Source: a bacterium (GTDB lineage: Bacteria; Planctomycetota; UBA11346). From it: DNA of 28,833 nucleotides. The notes under the pieces are model-generated. The model made no database searches. It saw only the letters and a program-made list of their open reading frames with translations, and had not been told where the DNA came from. The stretch is from assembly GCA_020049615.1 (NCBI GenBank), contig JAIFKN010000056.1, positions 1 to 28,833 of the forward strand, in the 5' to 3' direction. A program made the translations under genes and the position numbers. Shown piece by piece: positions 1-8,471 of this stretch. Numbering within the stretch: the stretch's first letter is position 1; each line of letters starts with the position of its first letter.

Positions 1-1830
1 CCGATGGGCTGGGCCTGGGGTGTGGTCAACCACCTGCTGGGCGTGCGCAACAGCGACGAGCTGCGCAAGGCGCACCAGGCGGTGCAGGGTGACATGGTGG
101 CGATGGGCTTGCGCATGGCGCAGTCGAAGCCGGTGTACCAGGCACTGAAGCGCCTGCAGCCCGCCGACGAGGTCGAGCGGCGCGTGCTCCAGGCGCGCAT
201 TCGCGATGCTGAACTGTCCGGCGTTGGCCTGGAAGGCGCAGCCAAAGCAGCGTTCCTGGCCAACCAGAAGGAGCTGTCCGAGCTGGCGACGCGCTTCAGC
301 AACCAGGTGCTCGACGCCAGCAAGGCGTTCACCTTGACCCTGACTTCAGCTGCCGAGATCGACGGCTTGCCCGCCAGCGCCCGGGCTGGAGCCGCAGCAG
401 CAGCGGTGCGCGCCGGGCACGGCACTGCCACGCCCGAGAACGGGCCGTGGGTGGTCGGGCTCGACATCCCCAGCTTCATCCCGTTCATGGAGCACGCCCG
501 CCGTCGCGACCTGCGCGAGCGGCTCTACCGCGCCTTCATCCGCCGTGGCGCCGACGCGCCGCACGACAACCATCCGGTGATCGAACGCATCCTGGCGCTC
601 AAGCGCGAGCAGGCCGGGCTGCTCGGCCTGGCCAACTGGGCCGAAGTCTCGCTGTCCCAGAAGATGGCGGGCAGGATCCCGGCGGTGCACCGCCTGCTCG
701 ATGAACTGCACGCCGCGGCCCTGCCGAAGGCCCGCGCCGAGCACGCCGAGCTGTGCGCCTTCGCCGGCATGGAGCTGCAGCCCTGGGACGTGCCGTTCTG
801 GGCCGAGCGCCTGCGCGAGAAGTCCTTCTCCTACACCGACGAGGAGCTGCGCCCGTACTTCGCCCTGCCGCGGGTGCTCGACGGCCTGTTCGCGCTGTGC
901 GGACGCCTGTTCGGCATCCGCGTCGAAGCGGTCGACGGGATCAGCGTATGGCATCCCGACGTGCGCTACTACCGCGTCCGCGAAGCCGCCGACGGCCGCG
1001 AGCTGGCCGGATTCTACCTCGATCCCTACAGCCGCCCGGCCGACAAGCGCGGCGGCGCCTGGATGGACAACGCCATCGACCGCCACGGTGCCCGCATCCC
1101 GGTCGCCTACCTGGTCTGCAACCAGTCGCCGCCGGTAGGCGGGGCACCGTCGCTGATGACCTTCCGCGAGGTCGAGACGCTGTTCCACGAGTTCGGCCAC
1201 GGGCTGCAGCACATGCTGACCACCGTCCCGCGCCTGGAGGCGGCGGGCATCAACAACGTCGAATGGGACGCGGTCGAGCTGCCCAGCCAGTTTATGGAGA
1301 ACTGGTGCCTGCACCGGCCGACCCTGGCCGGCCTGGCGCGGCACTGGCAGACCGGTGAACCACTGCCCGAGGCGCTGATCGGCAAGCTGCGCGCCGCCAA
1401 GACCTACCGCGCCGGGGCCGCCACGCTGCGCCAGCTGTACTTCGCCCGCACCGACCTGGTGCTGCACAGCGAGGGGGGCGAGCCGCACGCGGTGCAGCGC
1501 AGGGTGGCGGAGACCCACACCGTCATCCCGCCGCTGCCCGAGGACCGCTCGCTGTGCTCGTTCTCGCACATCTTCGCCGGCGGTTACAGCGCTGGCTACT
1601 ACAGCTACAAGTGGGCCGAGGTGCTGTCGGCCGATGCCTTCGCCGCCTTCGAGGAGGCCGGGCTGGACGATCCGATGCAGGTCGCCGCCACCGGCAGGCG
1701 CTTCCGCGACACCGTCCTGTCGCTCGGCGGCGGAGCGCATCCGCTTCTGGTGTTCAAGGCCTTCCGCGGGCGCGAGCCGAACACTGCGGCTCTGCTTCGC
1801 CACTCGGGCCTGGTCCCCGTCAGCCTCTGA
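1..1830 (+). CDS. prlC: M3 family oligopeptidase (oligopeptidase A-like), 5' truncated by window edge
   Basis: Zinc metallopeptidase of the M3 family (oligopeptidase A / thimet oligopeptidase), a cytoplasmic enzyme that degrades short peptides, including cleaved signal peptides. Counting from the first in-window Met at position 4, the zinc motif HEFGH is at residues 395-399 (bases 1186-1200). The third zinc ligand is E425 in the VELPSQ segment 30 residues on, the family spacing. The N-terminal part visible (MGWAWGVVNHLLGVRNSDEL) matches a region that lies some 70 residues inside full-length family members of about 680 residues, and the frame is open to base 1, so the true start is upstream of the window. 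The C-terminus is complete. Its last 11 bases overlap the 3' end of the convergent ribB-type gene. The symbol follows the E. coli orthologue; M3 subfamily assignment (PrlC versus Dcp) is likely but not proven. Confidence 0.93.
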   Translation, partial: PMGWAWGVVNHLLGVRNSDELRKAHQAVQGDMVAMGLRMAQSKPVYQALKRLQPADEVERRVLQARIRDAELSGVGLEGAAKAAFLANQKELSELATRFSNQVLDASKAFTLTLTSAAEIDGLPASARAGAAAAAVRAGHGTATPENGPWVVGLDIPSFIPFMEHARRRDLRERLYRAFIRRGADAPHDNHPVIERILALKREQAGLLGLANWAEVSLSQKMAGRIPAVHRLLDELHAAALPKARAEHAELCAFAGMELQPWDVPFWAERLREKSFSYTDEELRPYFALPRVLDGLFALCGRLFGIRVEAVDGISVWHPDVRYYRVREAADGRELAGFYLDPYSRPADKRGGAWMDNAIDRHGARIPVAYLVCNQSPPVGGAPSLMTFREVETLFHEFGHGLQHMLTTVPRLEAAGINNVEWDAVELPSQFMENWCLHRPTLAGLARHWQTGEPLPEALIGKLRAAKTYRAGAATLRQLYFARTDLVLHSEGGEPHAVQRRVAETHTVIPPLPEDRSLCSFSHIFAGGYSAGYYSYKWAEVLSADAFAAFEEAGLDDPMQVAATGRRFRDTVLSLGGGAHPLLVFKAFRGREPNTAALLRHSGLVPVSL

Positions 1831-2932
1831 CGCGTTCGACCAGTTCGAGGCCGTAACCGGCCAGGGCGACCAGCGGCCGGTCGCTGTTGGTCATCAGGCG
1901 CAGGCGGCGGACGCCGAGGTGGCGCAGGATCTGCGCGCCGATGCCGTAGTCGCGGTTGTCCATCACCGCCGAACTGCTCGGCTCGGCGCGGTGGTCGGTG
2001 CCGCCGAGCTTGACCAGCCGGGTCGGCAGGTCGGTGCCGTCGGTGTCGCGCATGTACAGCAGCACGCCGCCGCCGGCCTCGCGCAGGGCCTGCAGCGAGT
2101 TGCGCGGTGACAGCTTCCAGCCGCCGCCGAAGACGTCGTCGAAGACCTGCTCCTTGGCCACCCGCACCAGCACCGGGTCGGCGCACTCGCGGCCGGGGCC
2201 GAGGCGGTCGCCGAGGACGATGGCGAGGTGGTGCTCGCCGCCCACGCTCTCGCGGTAGCAGAAGGCCCGCGCCGGACCAGCGTCGGTCTCGACCGGCGCC
2301 TCGGCGACCAGCGTGACCAGCGATTCGCGGCGTTCGCGCCAGGCGATCAGGTCGGCGATCGAGGCCAGCAGCAGGCCGTGTTCGGCGCAGTAGGTCTCGA
2401 GGTCCGGCAGGCGGGCCATCTCGCCGTCCGGCTTCATGATCTCGCAGATCACCGCCGCCGGCTTGCACCCGGCGAGGCGGGCGAGGTCGACGCCGGCCTC
2501 GGTGTGGCCGGCGCGCACCAGCACGCCGCCGTCGCGGGCACGCAGCGGGAAGACGTGGCCCGGGGTGACGATGTCCTGCGGCTTGGACTCGTCGGCGATG
2601 GCGACCTGGATGGTGCGGGCGCGGTCGGCGGCGCTGATCCCGGTGGTGACGCCTTCGCGGGCCTCGATCGACAGGGTGAAGGCCGTACCCATGCGGCTCT
2701 TGTTGTCCTTGGTCATCATCGGCAGTCCGAGGCGGTCGAGCAGCGGGCCGTCCATGCTCAGGCAGATCAGCCCGCAGGCCTTGGTCGCCATGAAGGCGAC
2801 GTGCTTGGCCGAGAGGTGCTCGGCGGCGATGACCAGGTCACCCTCGTTCTCGCGGTCTTCGTCGTCGACCAGGACGATCATCTGGCCGGCGCGGATCGCC
2901 TCGATGACGTGGGGGATGGGCGTCAGCGGCAT
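1820..2932 (-). CDS. ribB: 3,4-dihydroxy-2-butanone 4-phosphate synthase with degenerate GTP cyclohydrolase II-like domain (RibBX type)
   Basis: Riboflavin biosynthesis enzyme converting ribulose 5-phosphate to 3,4-dihydroxy-2-butanone 4-phosphate plus formate. The N-terminal ~200 residues are a full RibB domain, with the acidic loop DDEDRENEGD, the TPGHVFPLRAR segment and the RAGHTEAGVDLARLAG segment. The C-terminal ~165 residues align in order with GTP cyclohydrolase II (LLYMRDTDG, DNRDYGIGAQILRHLGV, LRLMTNSDRP). However, the three zinc cysteines of RibA (in the SECLTGD and RCDCG segments) are absent: the equivalent stretch reads VAKEQVFDDVFGGGWKLSPR. The second domain is therefore unlikely to be catalytic, as in known RibBX proteins. 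I chose ATG at 2932; an upstream GTG at 2980 only adds a low-complexity leader. No FMN riboswitch is recognisable in the 94-bp upstream gap. Confidence 0.93.
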   Translation of the reverse strand: MPLTPIPHVIEAIRAGQMIVLVDDEDRENEGDLVIAAEHLSAKHVAFMATKACGLICLSMDGPLLDRLGLPMMTKDNKSRMGTAFTLSIEAREGVTTGISAADRARTIQVAIADESKPQDIVTPGHVFPLRARDGGVLVRAGHTEAGVDLARLAGCKPAAVICEIMKPDGEMARLPDLETYCAEHGLLLASIADLIAWRERRESLVTLVAEAPVETDAGPARAFCYRESVGGEHHLAIVLGDRLGPGRECADPVLVRVAKEQVFDDVFGGGWKLSPRNSLQALREAGGGVLLYMRDTDGTDLPTRLVKLGGTDHRAEPSSSAVMDNRDYGIGAQILRHLGVRRLRLMTNSDRPLVALAGYGLELVERVRG

Positions 2933-3012
2933 GACTGCGCATGGTGGGGGGGACGGCGGCTCCACAACCGCGTGCCACACCCCGGTAAGGATTGACAGCC
3001 GGTGGCGTCATC

Positions 3013-3017
3013 AGGAG
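3013..3017 (+). promoter_or_regulatory. Shine-Dalgarno AGGAG deciding a GTG start
   Basis: AGGAG lies 9 bases before the GTG at 3027 and is the only strong ribosome binding site in this short gap. It supports the GTG start of the small secreted protein that heads the metal-efflux operon, rather than a start far upstream in the long open frame antisense to ribB. Confidence 0.55.
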
Positions 3018-3026
3018 TGTATCCCT

Positions 3027-3374
3027 GTGCCCCGCCTCCCTGAGCTCCTGCGCCATGCCGCCACAGCCCTCGCGGTGGTGGCCATGCTGATGTGGGCGTT
3101 CCGTGTGCACGGGCACGTCCCTGTCGCAGCCGGTGGTCATGCCGACCACTCCAGCGAGGCTTGCGGCATCCTCGGCCTGCTTGACGGCGACCTGCCCGAG
3201 CCGGCCGATGACGGTGATCATTGCGACTGCCCGGGTACCGCCTGCGCCCCCCCGCAGCACATCGCCGTCACCGGCGATGGCTCAGTGATCGTCGATCGCC
3301 TGCGTGTCGGATCCCTGGCCATCCCCGAAGGCCAGCTCCCCCAGCCCGATCCGCCGCCTGTCCGAAGCGTCTGA
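3027..3374 (+). CDS. Small secreted/membrane-anchored Cys-His protein heading the metal efflux operon
   Basis: A 115-residue protein that I do not recognise as a named family. It begins with a short basic region and a hydrophobic stretch (AATALAVVAMLMWAF) that fits a signal peptide or anchor. A middle part rich in His, Cys and acidic residues follows (HGHVPVAAGGHADHSSEAC, then DDGDHCDCPGTACAPPQH), and then a proline-rich tail. The clustered Cys/His residues suggest periplasmic metal binding (inference). The GTG start is chosen because of the AGGAG at 3013-3017. The 3' end precedes the adaptor gene ATG by 71 bases, and the gene reads in the same direction as the RND genes, so it is probably the first gene of that operon. 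Small periplasmic proteins of this style (for example DUF2946-like) are often found beside Cus/Czc genes, but membership in that family is not established. Confidence 0.7.
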   Translation: MPRLPELLRHAATALAVVAMLMWAFRVHGHVPVAAGGHADHSSEACGILGLLDGDLPEPADDGDHCDCPGTACAPPQHIAVTGDGSVIVDRLRVGSLAIPEGQLPQPDPPPVRSV

Positions 3375-3445
3375 GGTCCGCGCCCGCGCATGCCGCGCGG
3401 GCGCCGTCGCGTGCCCGTGCACGCGCAACCTCGGCGACGGACCCC

Positions 3446-4846
3446 ATGAATCAATCCATCAGCGCCTTCCGCCGTTCCGGCGGCTGGGCCATTCCACTGT
3501 GCCTCCTCCTGCTCGCGGCCTGCGGCGGGCAGCCGACCACCCCGCCACCGGCGCCCGCGGCCGCCGACCCGCACGCCGGCCACGACCATGGCAGCGGCGT
3601 CATCGCCCTGCCCGAACTGGTGCAGCGCAACCTCGGCATCACCTGGGCCACGGCCGAGTATCGCGTCGTCCAGGGCGTCCTGCGGATGCCCGGCCGCTTC
3701 GAGGCCGAACCGTCGGCCCGCCGTGCCTACCTGGTGCCGACCTCCGGCCGCATCGAACTGCAGGTCGCCCCTTACCAGCGCGTCGCCGCCGGCGACCTGC
3801 TCTACCGCCTGCATGCCGCCGAATGGCGTCGCCTGCAACTGGAGCTGGCCGAGGCCCAGGTCGCGGTCGAGGCCGCCCCCGCCCGCCTGGTGGCGGTCGA
3901 GGAGCAGGTCGCGGCCCTGGAGGCGGCGATCGGACAGTGGCGCACGCGCCAGGAGACCCTCGAACGGCTCGGCCGCGAGCTGGGCGGCTCGGCCACCGAG
4001 CTGGCCGAGGCGGCGGCGCGCAGTGCTGAGCTGCATGTCGACCTGGCGCAGGCCCGTCGCGATCTCGCCGAGGCGCGCAGCCAGGCTGGCGACGGCGGGC
4101 AGGCGCGCCTGCGCCAGCGGCTGCTGCTCGCCCAGGCGGCGCAGCTGACCGGCCGTGCCGAAGCTGATCTGCTGGTCGTCAGCGACGGCCTGCCGCTGTG
4201 GGCGACGCTGCCTGCCATCGAGGTGCGCGCGCGCGGCCCCGGCCTGGTTGAAGGTGACGTCCATGTCGACGGCTGGACCGAGGTCCACGAGACGGCGCTG
4301 ACCGTCACCGATCCCACCGGCGTGCGCTTGCGCGCCGCCGGCCTGCAGGCCGACCTGCCGCGCCTGCGCGACGGCCTGCCGGCGCGCATCGTCGCCAGCG
4401 ATCCCGCGGTGGCGGTGGCCATCCAGGCGACCCTGGTGATCTCCCCGATGGCCGATGCCATCGACCGCTCGGTCGACCTCATCGCCCGACCGGCGCCGGG
4501 TGGCGCCCTGCCCGCCTGGGTGCGTCCCGGCGTCACCGCCAACCTCGAAGTCGTGATCGCCGGCTCGCCGGAGGAGGAACTGGCCATTCCGCTGGCCGCC
4601 ACCATCCGCGACGGCTTGAAGACCATGTTCTACCGCCGTGATCCGCACGATCCTGGCGCGGTGGTGCCGGTCGAGGCCGACCTCGGAGCCAACGATGGCC
4701 GCTTCGTCGCGGTGCTGTCCGGCCTCAAGGAGGGGGACCAGGTGGTGCTCGGGGGGATCTATCCGCTGAAGCTGTCGCAGCAGCAGGGAGGCAGCCAGGC
4801 CGGACATTTCGATCCCGACGGCACCTTCCATACGGGCAAGCACTGA
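3446..4846 (+). CDS. Heavy-metal RND efflux periplasmic adaptor lipoprotein (CusB/CzcB-like)
   Basis: A 466-residue membrane fusion protein linking an inner-membrane RND pump to an outer-membrane channel. The N-terminus is a lipoprotein signal: a hydrophobic run IPLCLLLLAAC ending in lipobox LAAC with the modified Cys at about residue 26. A Gly/Pro/Ala linker and a His-rich motif DPHAGHDHG follow, the sort of metal-binding extension seen in CusB/CzcB relatives. Next come a beta-strand/lipoyl-like half (RMPGRFEAEPSARRAYLVPTS), a long Ala/Glu/Arg-rich coiled-coil hairpin at about residues 130-230, and a C-terminal beta-barrel region (AIPLAATIRDGLKTMFY, VVLGGIYPLKLSQQ). ATG 3446 is chosen because it gives this signal peptide; the open frame upstream is Arg/Pro/Ala-rich shadow sequence. 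The stop codon overlaps the pump start (TGATG), indicating translational coupling. The metal specificity cannot be read from sequence. Confidence 0.9.
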   Translation: MNQSISAFRRSGGWAIPLCLLLLAACGGQPTTPPPAPAAADPHAGHDHGSGVIALPELVQRNLGITWATAEYRVVQGVLRMPGRFEAEPSARRAYLVPTSGRIELQVAPYQRVAAGDLLYRLHAAEWRRLQLELAEAQVAVEAAPARLVAVEEQVAALEAAIGQWRTRQETLERLGRELGGSATELAEAAARSAELHVDLAQARRDLAEARSQAGDGGQARLRQRLLLAQAAQLTGRAEADLLVVSDGLPLWATLPAIEVRARGPGLVEGDVHVDGWTEVHETALTVTDPTGVRLRAAGLQADLPRLRDGLPARIVASDPAVAVAIQATLVISPMADAIDRSVDLIARPAPGGALPAWVRPGVTANLEVVIAGSPEEELAIPLAATIRDGLKTMFYRRDPHDPGAVVPVEADLGANDGRFVAVLSGLKEGDQVVLGGIYPLKLSQQQGGSQAGHFDPDGTFHTGKH

Positions 4847-7800
4847 TGTCGCATGCCCTCATCGGCCTGTCGCTGCGCCACGCCAAGGCGGTGGTCATCG
4901 TCGCCGGCATCCTCCTCGCCGTCGCCGGCTGGTTGATCCCGCGCATGGCGGTCGACGTCTTCCCTGAACTGAACGCCCCGACCGTAGTGGTGATGAGCGA
5001 GTCCGGCGGCCTCGCCGCCGACGAGGTCGAGCAGTACGTCACCGTGCCGATCGAGGCGGCGGTCAACGGCATGCCGGGCATGCGCAAGCTGCGCTCGTCG
5101 TCGTCGCTCGGCCTGTCGATCGTCTGGGCCGAGTTCGACTGGGGCGCCGACCTGTGGCGCGCCCGCCAGCAGGTCGCCGAGCGGCTGTCGGCGGTGGAGG
5201 CGGGTCTGCCGCCCGGCGTGCACGCCGAGATCGCGCCAGTCACGTCGATCACCGGCGAGGTCATGCTGCTGTCGGTCACCTCGCCGGACGGCAGTCGCAC
5301 ACCGCAGGAATTGCGTTCGTTTGCCGAATTCCAGCTCAGCAACCGCCTCCTCGGCGTGCCCGGCATCGCCCAGGTCGTCGCCATCGGCGGCGAACTCCCC
5401 GAATATCAGGTGCTGTGCCGGCCCGACCGCCTGCGCCTCTACGGCCTGACCGTCGCGGCGGTGGTCGAGGCGGCGCGCCAGTCCCATTCCACCGCCAGCG
5501 CCGGCTTCCTGCCCAACCGCGAAGGGCTGGAGGTGCCGATCCGGCAGACCGCCCAGGTGGCGCGGGTCGCCGACATCCAGCGCACCGTCGTCGCCTTCCA
5601 CGAGGGCGTGGCGGTGACCATCGGCGATGTCGCCGAGGTCGCCCTGGCGCCGGCGCCCGCGCGCGGCACCGCCACCGAGCGCGGCCTGCCGGCGGTGATC
5701 ATCTCGGTGCAGAAGTCGCCGGGCACCAACACCCTGGCCCTGACCGGCGCCCTTGATCGGGCGGTGGCCTCGCTGGCGGTTCCCGGCGGCATGCTCGTCA
5801 ACACCCATGTCTTCCGCCAGGCCGACTTCATCCAGGTGGCGGTCGACAACCTGCTGCGCGTGCTGGTCGAGGCGGCGGTCATCGTCACCGCCATCCTCGT
5901 CCTCTTCCTGCTCAACGTCCGCGCCACCGTCATCACCCTGACCGCCCTGCCGCTGTCGCTGGGCGCCGCCTTCGCGGTCATGGCCTGGGCCGGCCTGTCG
6001 ATCAACGTCATGACCCTGGGCGGCCTCGCGGTCGCCCTCGGCGGGCTGGTCGACGATGCCATCATCTACGTCGAGAACGCCGTTCGCCGGCTGGGCGCCA
6101 ACCGCCGGCTGCCCGCGGAGTCGCGCCTGTCCGAGGAGGTGGTGGTCGAGCGTTCCAGTCACGAGATCGCCGGCCCGATGATCTTCGCCACCATCATCAT
6201 CGTGCTGGTGTTCGTGCCGCTGCTCTTCCTCGCCGGCCTGGAGGGGCGCTTCTTCCGTCCCCTCGGCGTCGCCTACATCGTCTCGACCCTGGCCAGCCTG
6301 CTGGTCGCGCTCACCGTCACGCCGGCGCTCAGCCGGCTGCTGCTCACCGGACTGAGGCGGCACGGCATCGAGGGCGATGGGTTCCTCGTCAGGTGGCTCA
6401 AGGCGGCCTACCGGCCCGTGCTGGCCTGGTCGCTGCGTTGGCAGCGCAGCGTCGTGCTCGGCTCCTCGGCCATCGCCCTCGCCGCCCTGGCGCTGGCCTC
6501 TACCTTCGGTTCCAGCTTCCTGCCCGCCTTCAAGGAGGGCACCTTCACGGTCATGATCATGACCCCGCCCGGCACCTCGCTGATCGAGAGCGACCGCCTG
6601 GTGCGCGGGGTCGAGGCGCGTATCGCCGGCATACCGGGGGTGCAGGATGTCGCACGCCGCACCGGCCGCGCCGAGCGTGATCAGCACGCCGAGCCGCCCT
6701 CGACCAGCGAGCTGAACGTGACCATGGACTTCGGCGCGCAGGACACGGTGCGGGCCGAGCTCGACCGCATCCTCGCGCAGATGCCCGGCGTCGTCACCAG
6801 CGTCGGCCAGCCGATCGAGCATCGCATGTCGCACGTGCTATCGGGCACGCCGGCCGCCGTGTCGATCACCGTCTTCGGTGACGACCTCGACCGCCTGCGC
6901 GCCGTGGTCCAGGAGATCGAGGGCGTCCTGCGCGGCGTCGCCGGGGCCCGCGACGTGGTCGCCAACCGCGAGGTCATGATCCAGACCCTGCCGGTGCGCT
7001 ACCGCCACGAGGACCTGGCGCGCGCCGGATTGACTCCGGCGGCGGCGGCCGAGCAGGTCGAGCAGGCCATGGCCGGGGTGCGCGTGGCGACGGTGAACCA
7101 GGGCCTGGCGCGCTACGACCTGACCGTCCGTCTGCACGCCGACGAGCGACAGACCGAGACGCAGCTCGGTGAACTGGTGCTGAAGAGCCCGCACGGCCCG
7201 CAGGTGCGCCTGCGCGAGGTCGCCGACATCGGCCTGGAGATGGCCAGCAACCTCATCGCCCGCGAAGGCGCCCGGCGCAAGGCGGTGGTCAGCTGCAACG
7301 TCGCCGACGGCCACAACCTCGGCGACCTGGTGGTCTCCATCCGCGCGGCAGTCGATCCGCTGGTGGCGCGCGCCGGCCTGGCGGTGCACTACGGCGGCCA
7401 GTTCGAGGCCCAGCAGGAGGCCAGCCGCACGATCGCGGCGATGGGCCTGGCGGTGGTGGTCGCCGTCTTCCTGCTGCTCGCCGCCGCGCTGTCTTCGGGC
7501 AAGGCCGCCAGCCTGGTCATGCTCAACCTGCCGCTGTCGCTGATCGGCGGCATCGCCGCGATCTTCATCGCCGAATCGCCGTCGCTGCCGGGCAATGCCG
7601 CGGCCCTCCTGGGACTGGGCGGAACCTACACCGCGCCGGTGCTGTCGATCGCCAGCCTGGTCGGATTCATCACCCTTTTCGGCATCGCGGTCAGGAACGG
7701 CATCCTGCTGATCAACCAGTACCAGTCGCACGCCGAGGACGGCCGACCCCTGATGCAGGCGATCATGCATGGCTCCGAGGAACGCCTGGTCGCCATCCTC

Positions 7801-8031
7801 ATGACCGCGCTGTGCGCCGCCATCGGCCTGATCCCGCTGGCCATGATGGCTGGCGAGCCGGGGGCCGAGATCCTCGCCCCGCTCGCCATCGTCGTGCTCG
7901 GCGGCCTGGCCAGCTCGACCCTGCTCAATCTCGTGGTCGTGCCGGCCGCCTACGCCTGGGTCTTCGCCCGCGGCGAGCGGCCGCACGGCATCGCCCTCGA
8001 CCAACCCCCAACCTCGGAGACCACACCATGA
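4846..8031 (+). CDS. Heavy-metal efflux RND pump (CusA/CzcA family)
   Basis: A 1061-residue inner-membrane proton-driven RND transporter, full length for the HME (heavy-metal) class. The first membrane segment (VVIVAGILLAVAGWLIP) leads into VDVFPELNAPTVVVM, and the periplasmic segment RSSSSLGLSIVWAEFDWG is characteristic of CusA/CzcA proteins. The TM4 proton-relay segment is GGLVDDAIIYVENAVRR, with adjacent Asp at residues 403-404. A second periplasmic domain and TM7-12 follow (MAGEPGAEILAPLAIVVLGG near the end). The stop overlaps the start of the next gene (ATGA), so pump, adaptor and the His-rich protein are one operon. No gene for an outer-membrane factor (CusC/TolC-like) is present, so the channel must be encoded elsewhere. 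Substrate is inferred to be a transition metal, mainly from family and His-rich neighbours. Confidence 0.92.
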   Translation: MSHALIGLSLRHAKAVVIVAGILLAVAGWLIPRMAVDVFPELNAPTVVVMSESGGLAADEVEQYVTVPIEAAVNGMPGMRKLRSSSSLGLSIVWAEFDWGADLWRARQQVAERLSAVEAGLPPGVHAEIAPVTSITGEVMLLSVTSPDGSRTPQELRSFAEFQLSNRLLGVPGIAQVVAIGGELPEYQVLCRPDRLRLYGLTVAAVVEAARQSHSTASAGFLPNREGLEVPIRQTAQVARVADIQRTVVAFHEGVAVTIGDVAEVALAPAPARGTATERGLPAVIISVQKSPGTNTLALTGALDRAVASLAVPGGMLVNTHVFRQADFIQVAVDNLLRVLVEAAVIVTAILVLFLLNVRATVITLTALPLSLGAAFAVMAWAGLSINVMTLGGLAVALGGLVDDAIIYVENAVRRLGANRRLPAESRLSEEVVVERSSHEIAGPMIFATIIIVLVFVPLLFLAGLEGRFFRPLGVAYIVSTLASLLVALTVTPALSRLLLTGLRRHGIEGDGFLVRWLKAAYRPVLAWSLRWQRSVVLGSSAIALAALALASTFGSSFLPAFKEGTFTVMIMTPPGTSLIESDRLVRGVEARIAGIPGVQDVARRTGRAERDQHAEPPSTSELNVTMDFGAQDTVRAELDRILAQMPGVVTSVGQPIEHRMSHVLSGTPAAVSITVFGDDLDRLRAVVQEIEGVLRGVAGARDVVANREVMIQTLPVRYRHEDLARAGLTPAAAAEQVEQAMAGVRVATVNQGLARYDLTVRLHADERQTETQLGELVLKSPHGPQVRLREVADIGLEMASNLIAREGARRKAVVSCNVADGHNLGDLVVSIRAAVDPLVARAGLAVHYGGQFEAQQEASRTIAAMGLAVVVAVFLLLAAALSSGKAASLVMLNLPLSLIGGIAAIFIAESPSLPGNAAALLGLGGTYTAPVLSIASLVGFITLFGIAVRNGILLINQYQSHAEDGRPLMQAIMHGSEERLVAILMTALCAAIGLIPLAMMAGEPGAEILAPLAIVVLGGLASSTLLNLVVVPAAYAWVFARGERPHGIALDQPPTSETTP

Positions 8032-8456
8032 CCCCCACCCGCATCCTCCTCGCCATGCTCGCCGCCGTCGCGCCGCTCGTCGCCGCCGACGAGCATGCCG
8101 GCCACGACCACGCCGCGCACGCCCACGGCGAGGCCACCAGCCTCGGCAGCGTCGCCATCGGTCAGCAGCAGGTCGCGCTCAGCGCCGCCGGTGCGCTCAA
8201 GGCCGGCGGCGAACTGCACATCGAACTGCTGTTCAAGCCGGCCGCCCCCGCGCCCAAGGCGGTGCGGGTGTGGATCGGCCCCGAGAACGGCCGCGGTTCA
8301 GCCAAGGCCAAGGCCGAGATGGAGGCCCCCGGCGAGTACGCCGCCCATGTCGAGGTCCCGGCCGCCCTGGCAGCCGACCACCTGATCTGGATCAGTATCG
8401 AACCGGAGGCTGGCGAGTCGGCGAAGGCCTCGGTGGCGCTGCCGAAGGCGAAATAG
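8028..8456 (+). CDS. His-rich secreted protein, last gene of the metal efflux operon
   Basis: A 142-residue exported protein with a clear signal peptide (MTPTRILLAMLAAVAPLVAA). Immediately after the likely cleavage site lies a His/Ala segment, EHAGHDHAAHAHGEA, with six His in under 15 residues. The remaining ~105 residues look like a small beta-sandwich (alternating hydrophobics in GELHIELLFKPAAPAPKAVRVWIG and GEYAAHVEVPAALAADHLIWISIEPE). The start codon overlaps the RND pump stop by 4 bases (ATGA), so it is translated with the pump. The HAGHDH motif resembles the HAGHDHG motif just after the lipobox of the adaptor, suggesting that both handle the same metal in the periplasm (inference). I cannot name its family. 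Confidence 0.8.
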   Translation: MTPTRILLAMLAAVAPLVAADEHAGHDHAAHAHGEATSLGSVAIGQQQVALSAAGALKAGGELHIELLFKPAAPAPKAVRVWIGPENGRGSAKAKAEMEAPGEYAAHVEVPAALAADHLIWISIEPEAGESAKASVALPKAK

Positions 8457-8471
8457 GGGCGCTCCCCCGGG

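Noticed and set aside
2992..2997. Perfect TTGACA upstream of the metal efflux operon, suggesting a promoter or MerR-type metal promoter
   Set aside because: No acceptable -10 lies at 16-20 bases, and there is no dyad between the positions. No MerR-type regulator gene is nearby either.
2933..3026. FMN riboswitch upstream of ribB
   Set aside because: The gap is only 94 bp and lacks the conserved RFN boxes.
4759..6834. A 691-codon minus-strand open frame inside the RND pump gene
   Set aside because: Antisense to the conserved CusA/CzcA sequence; Asp/His/Gly/Arg-rich with no domain.
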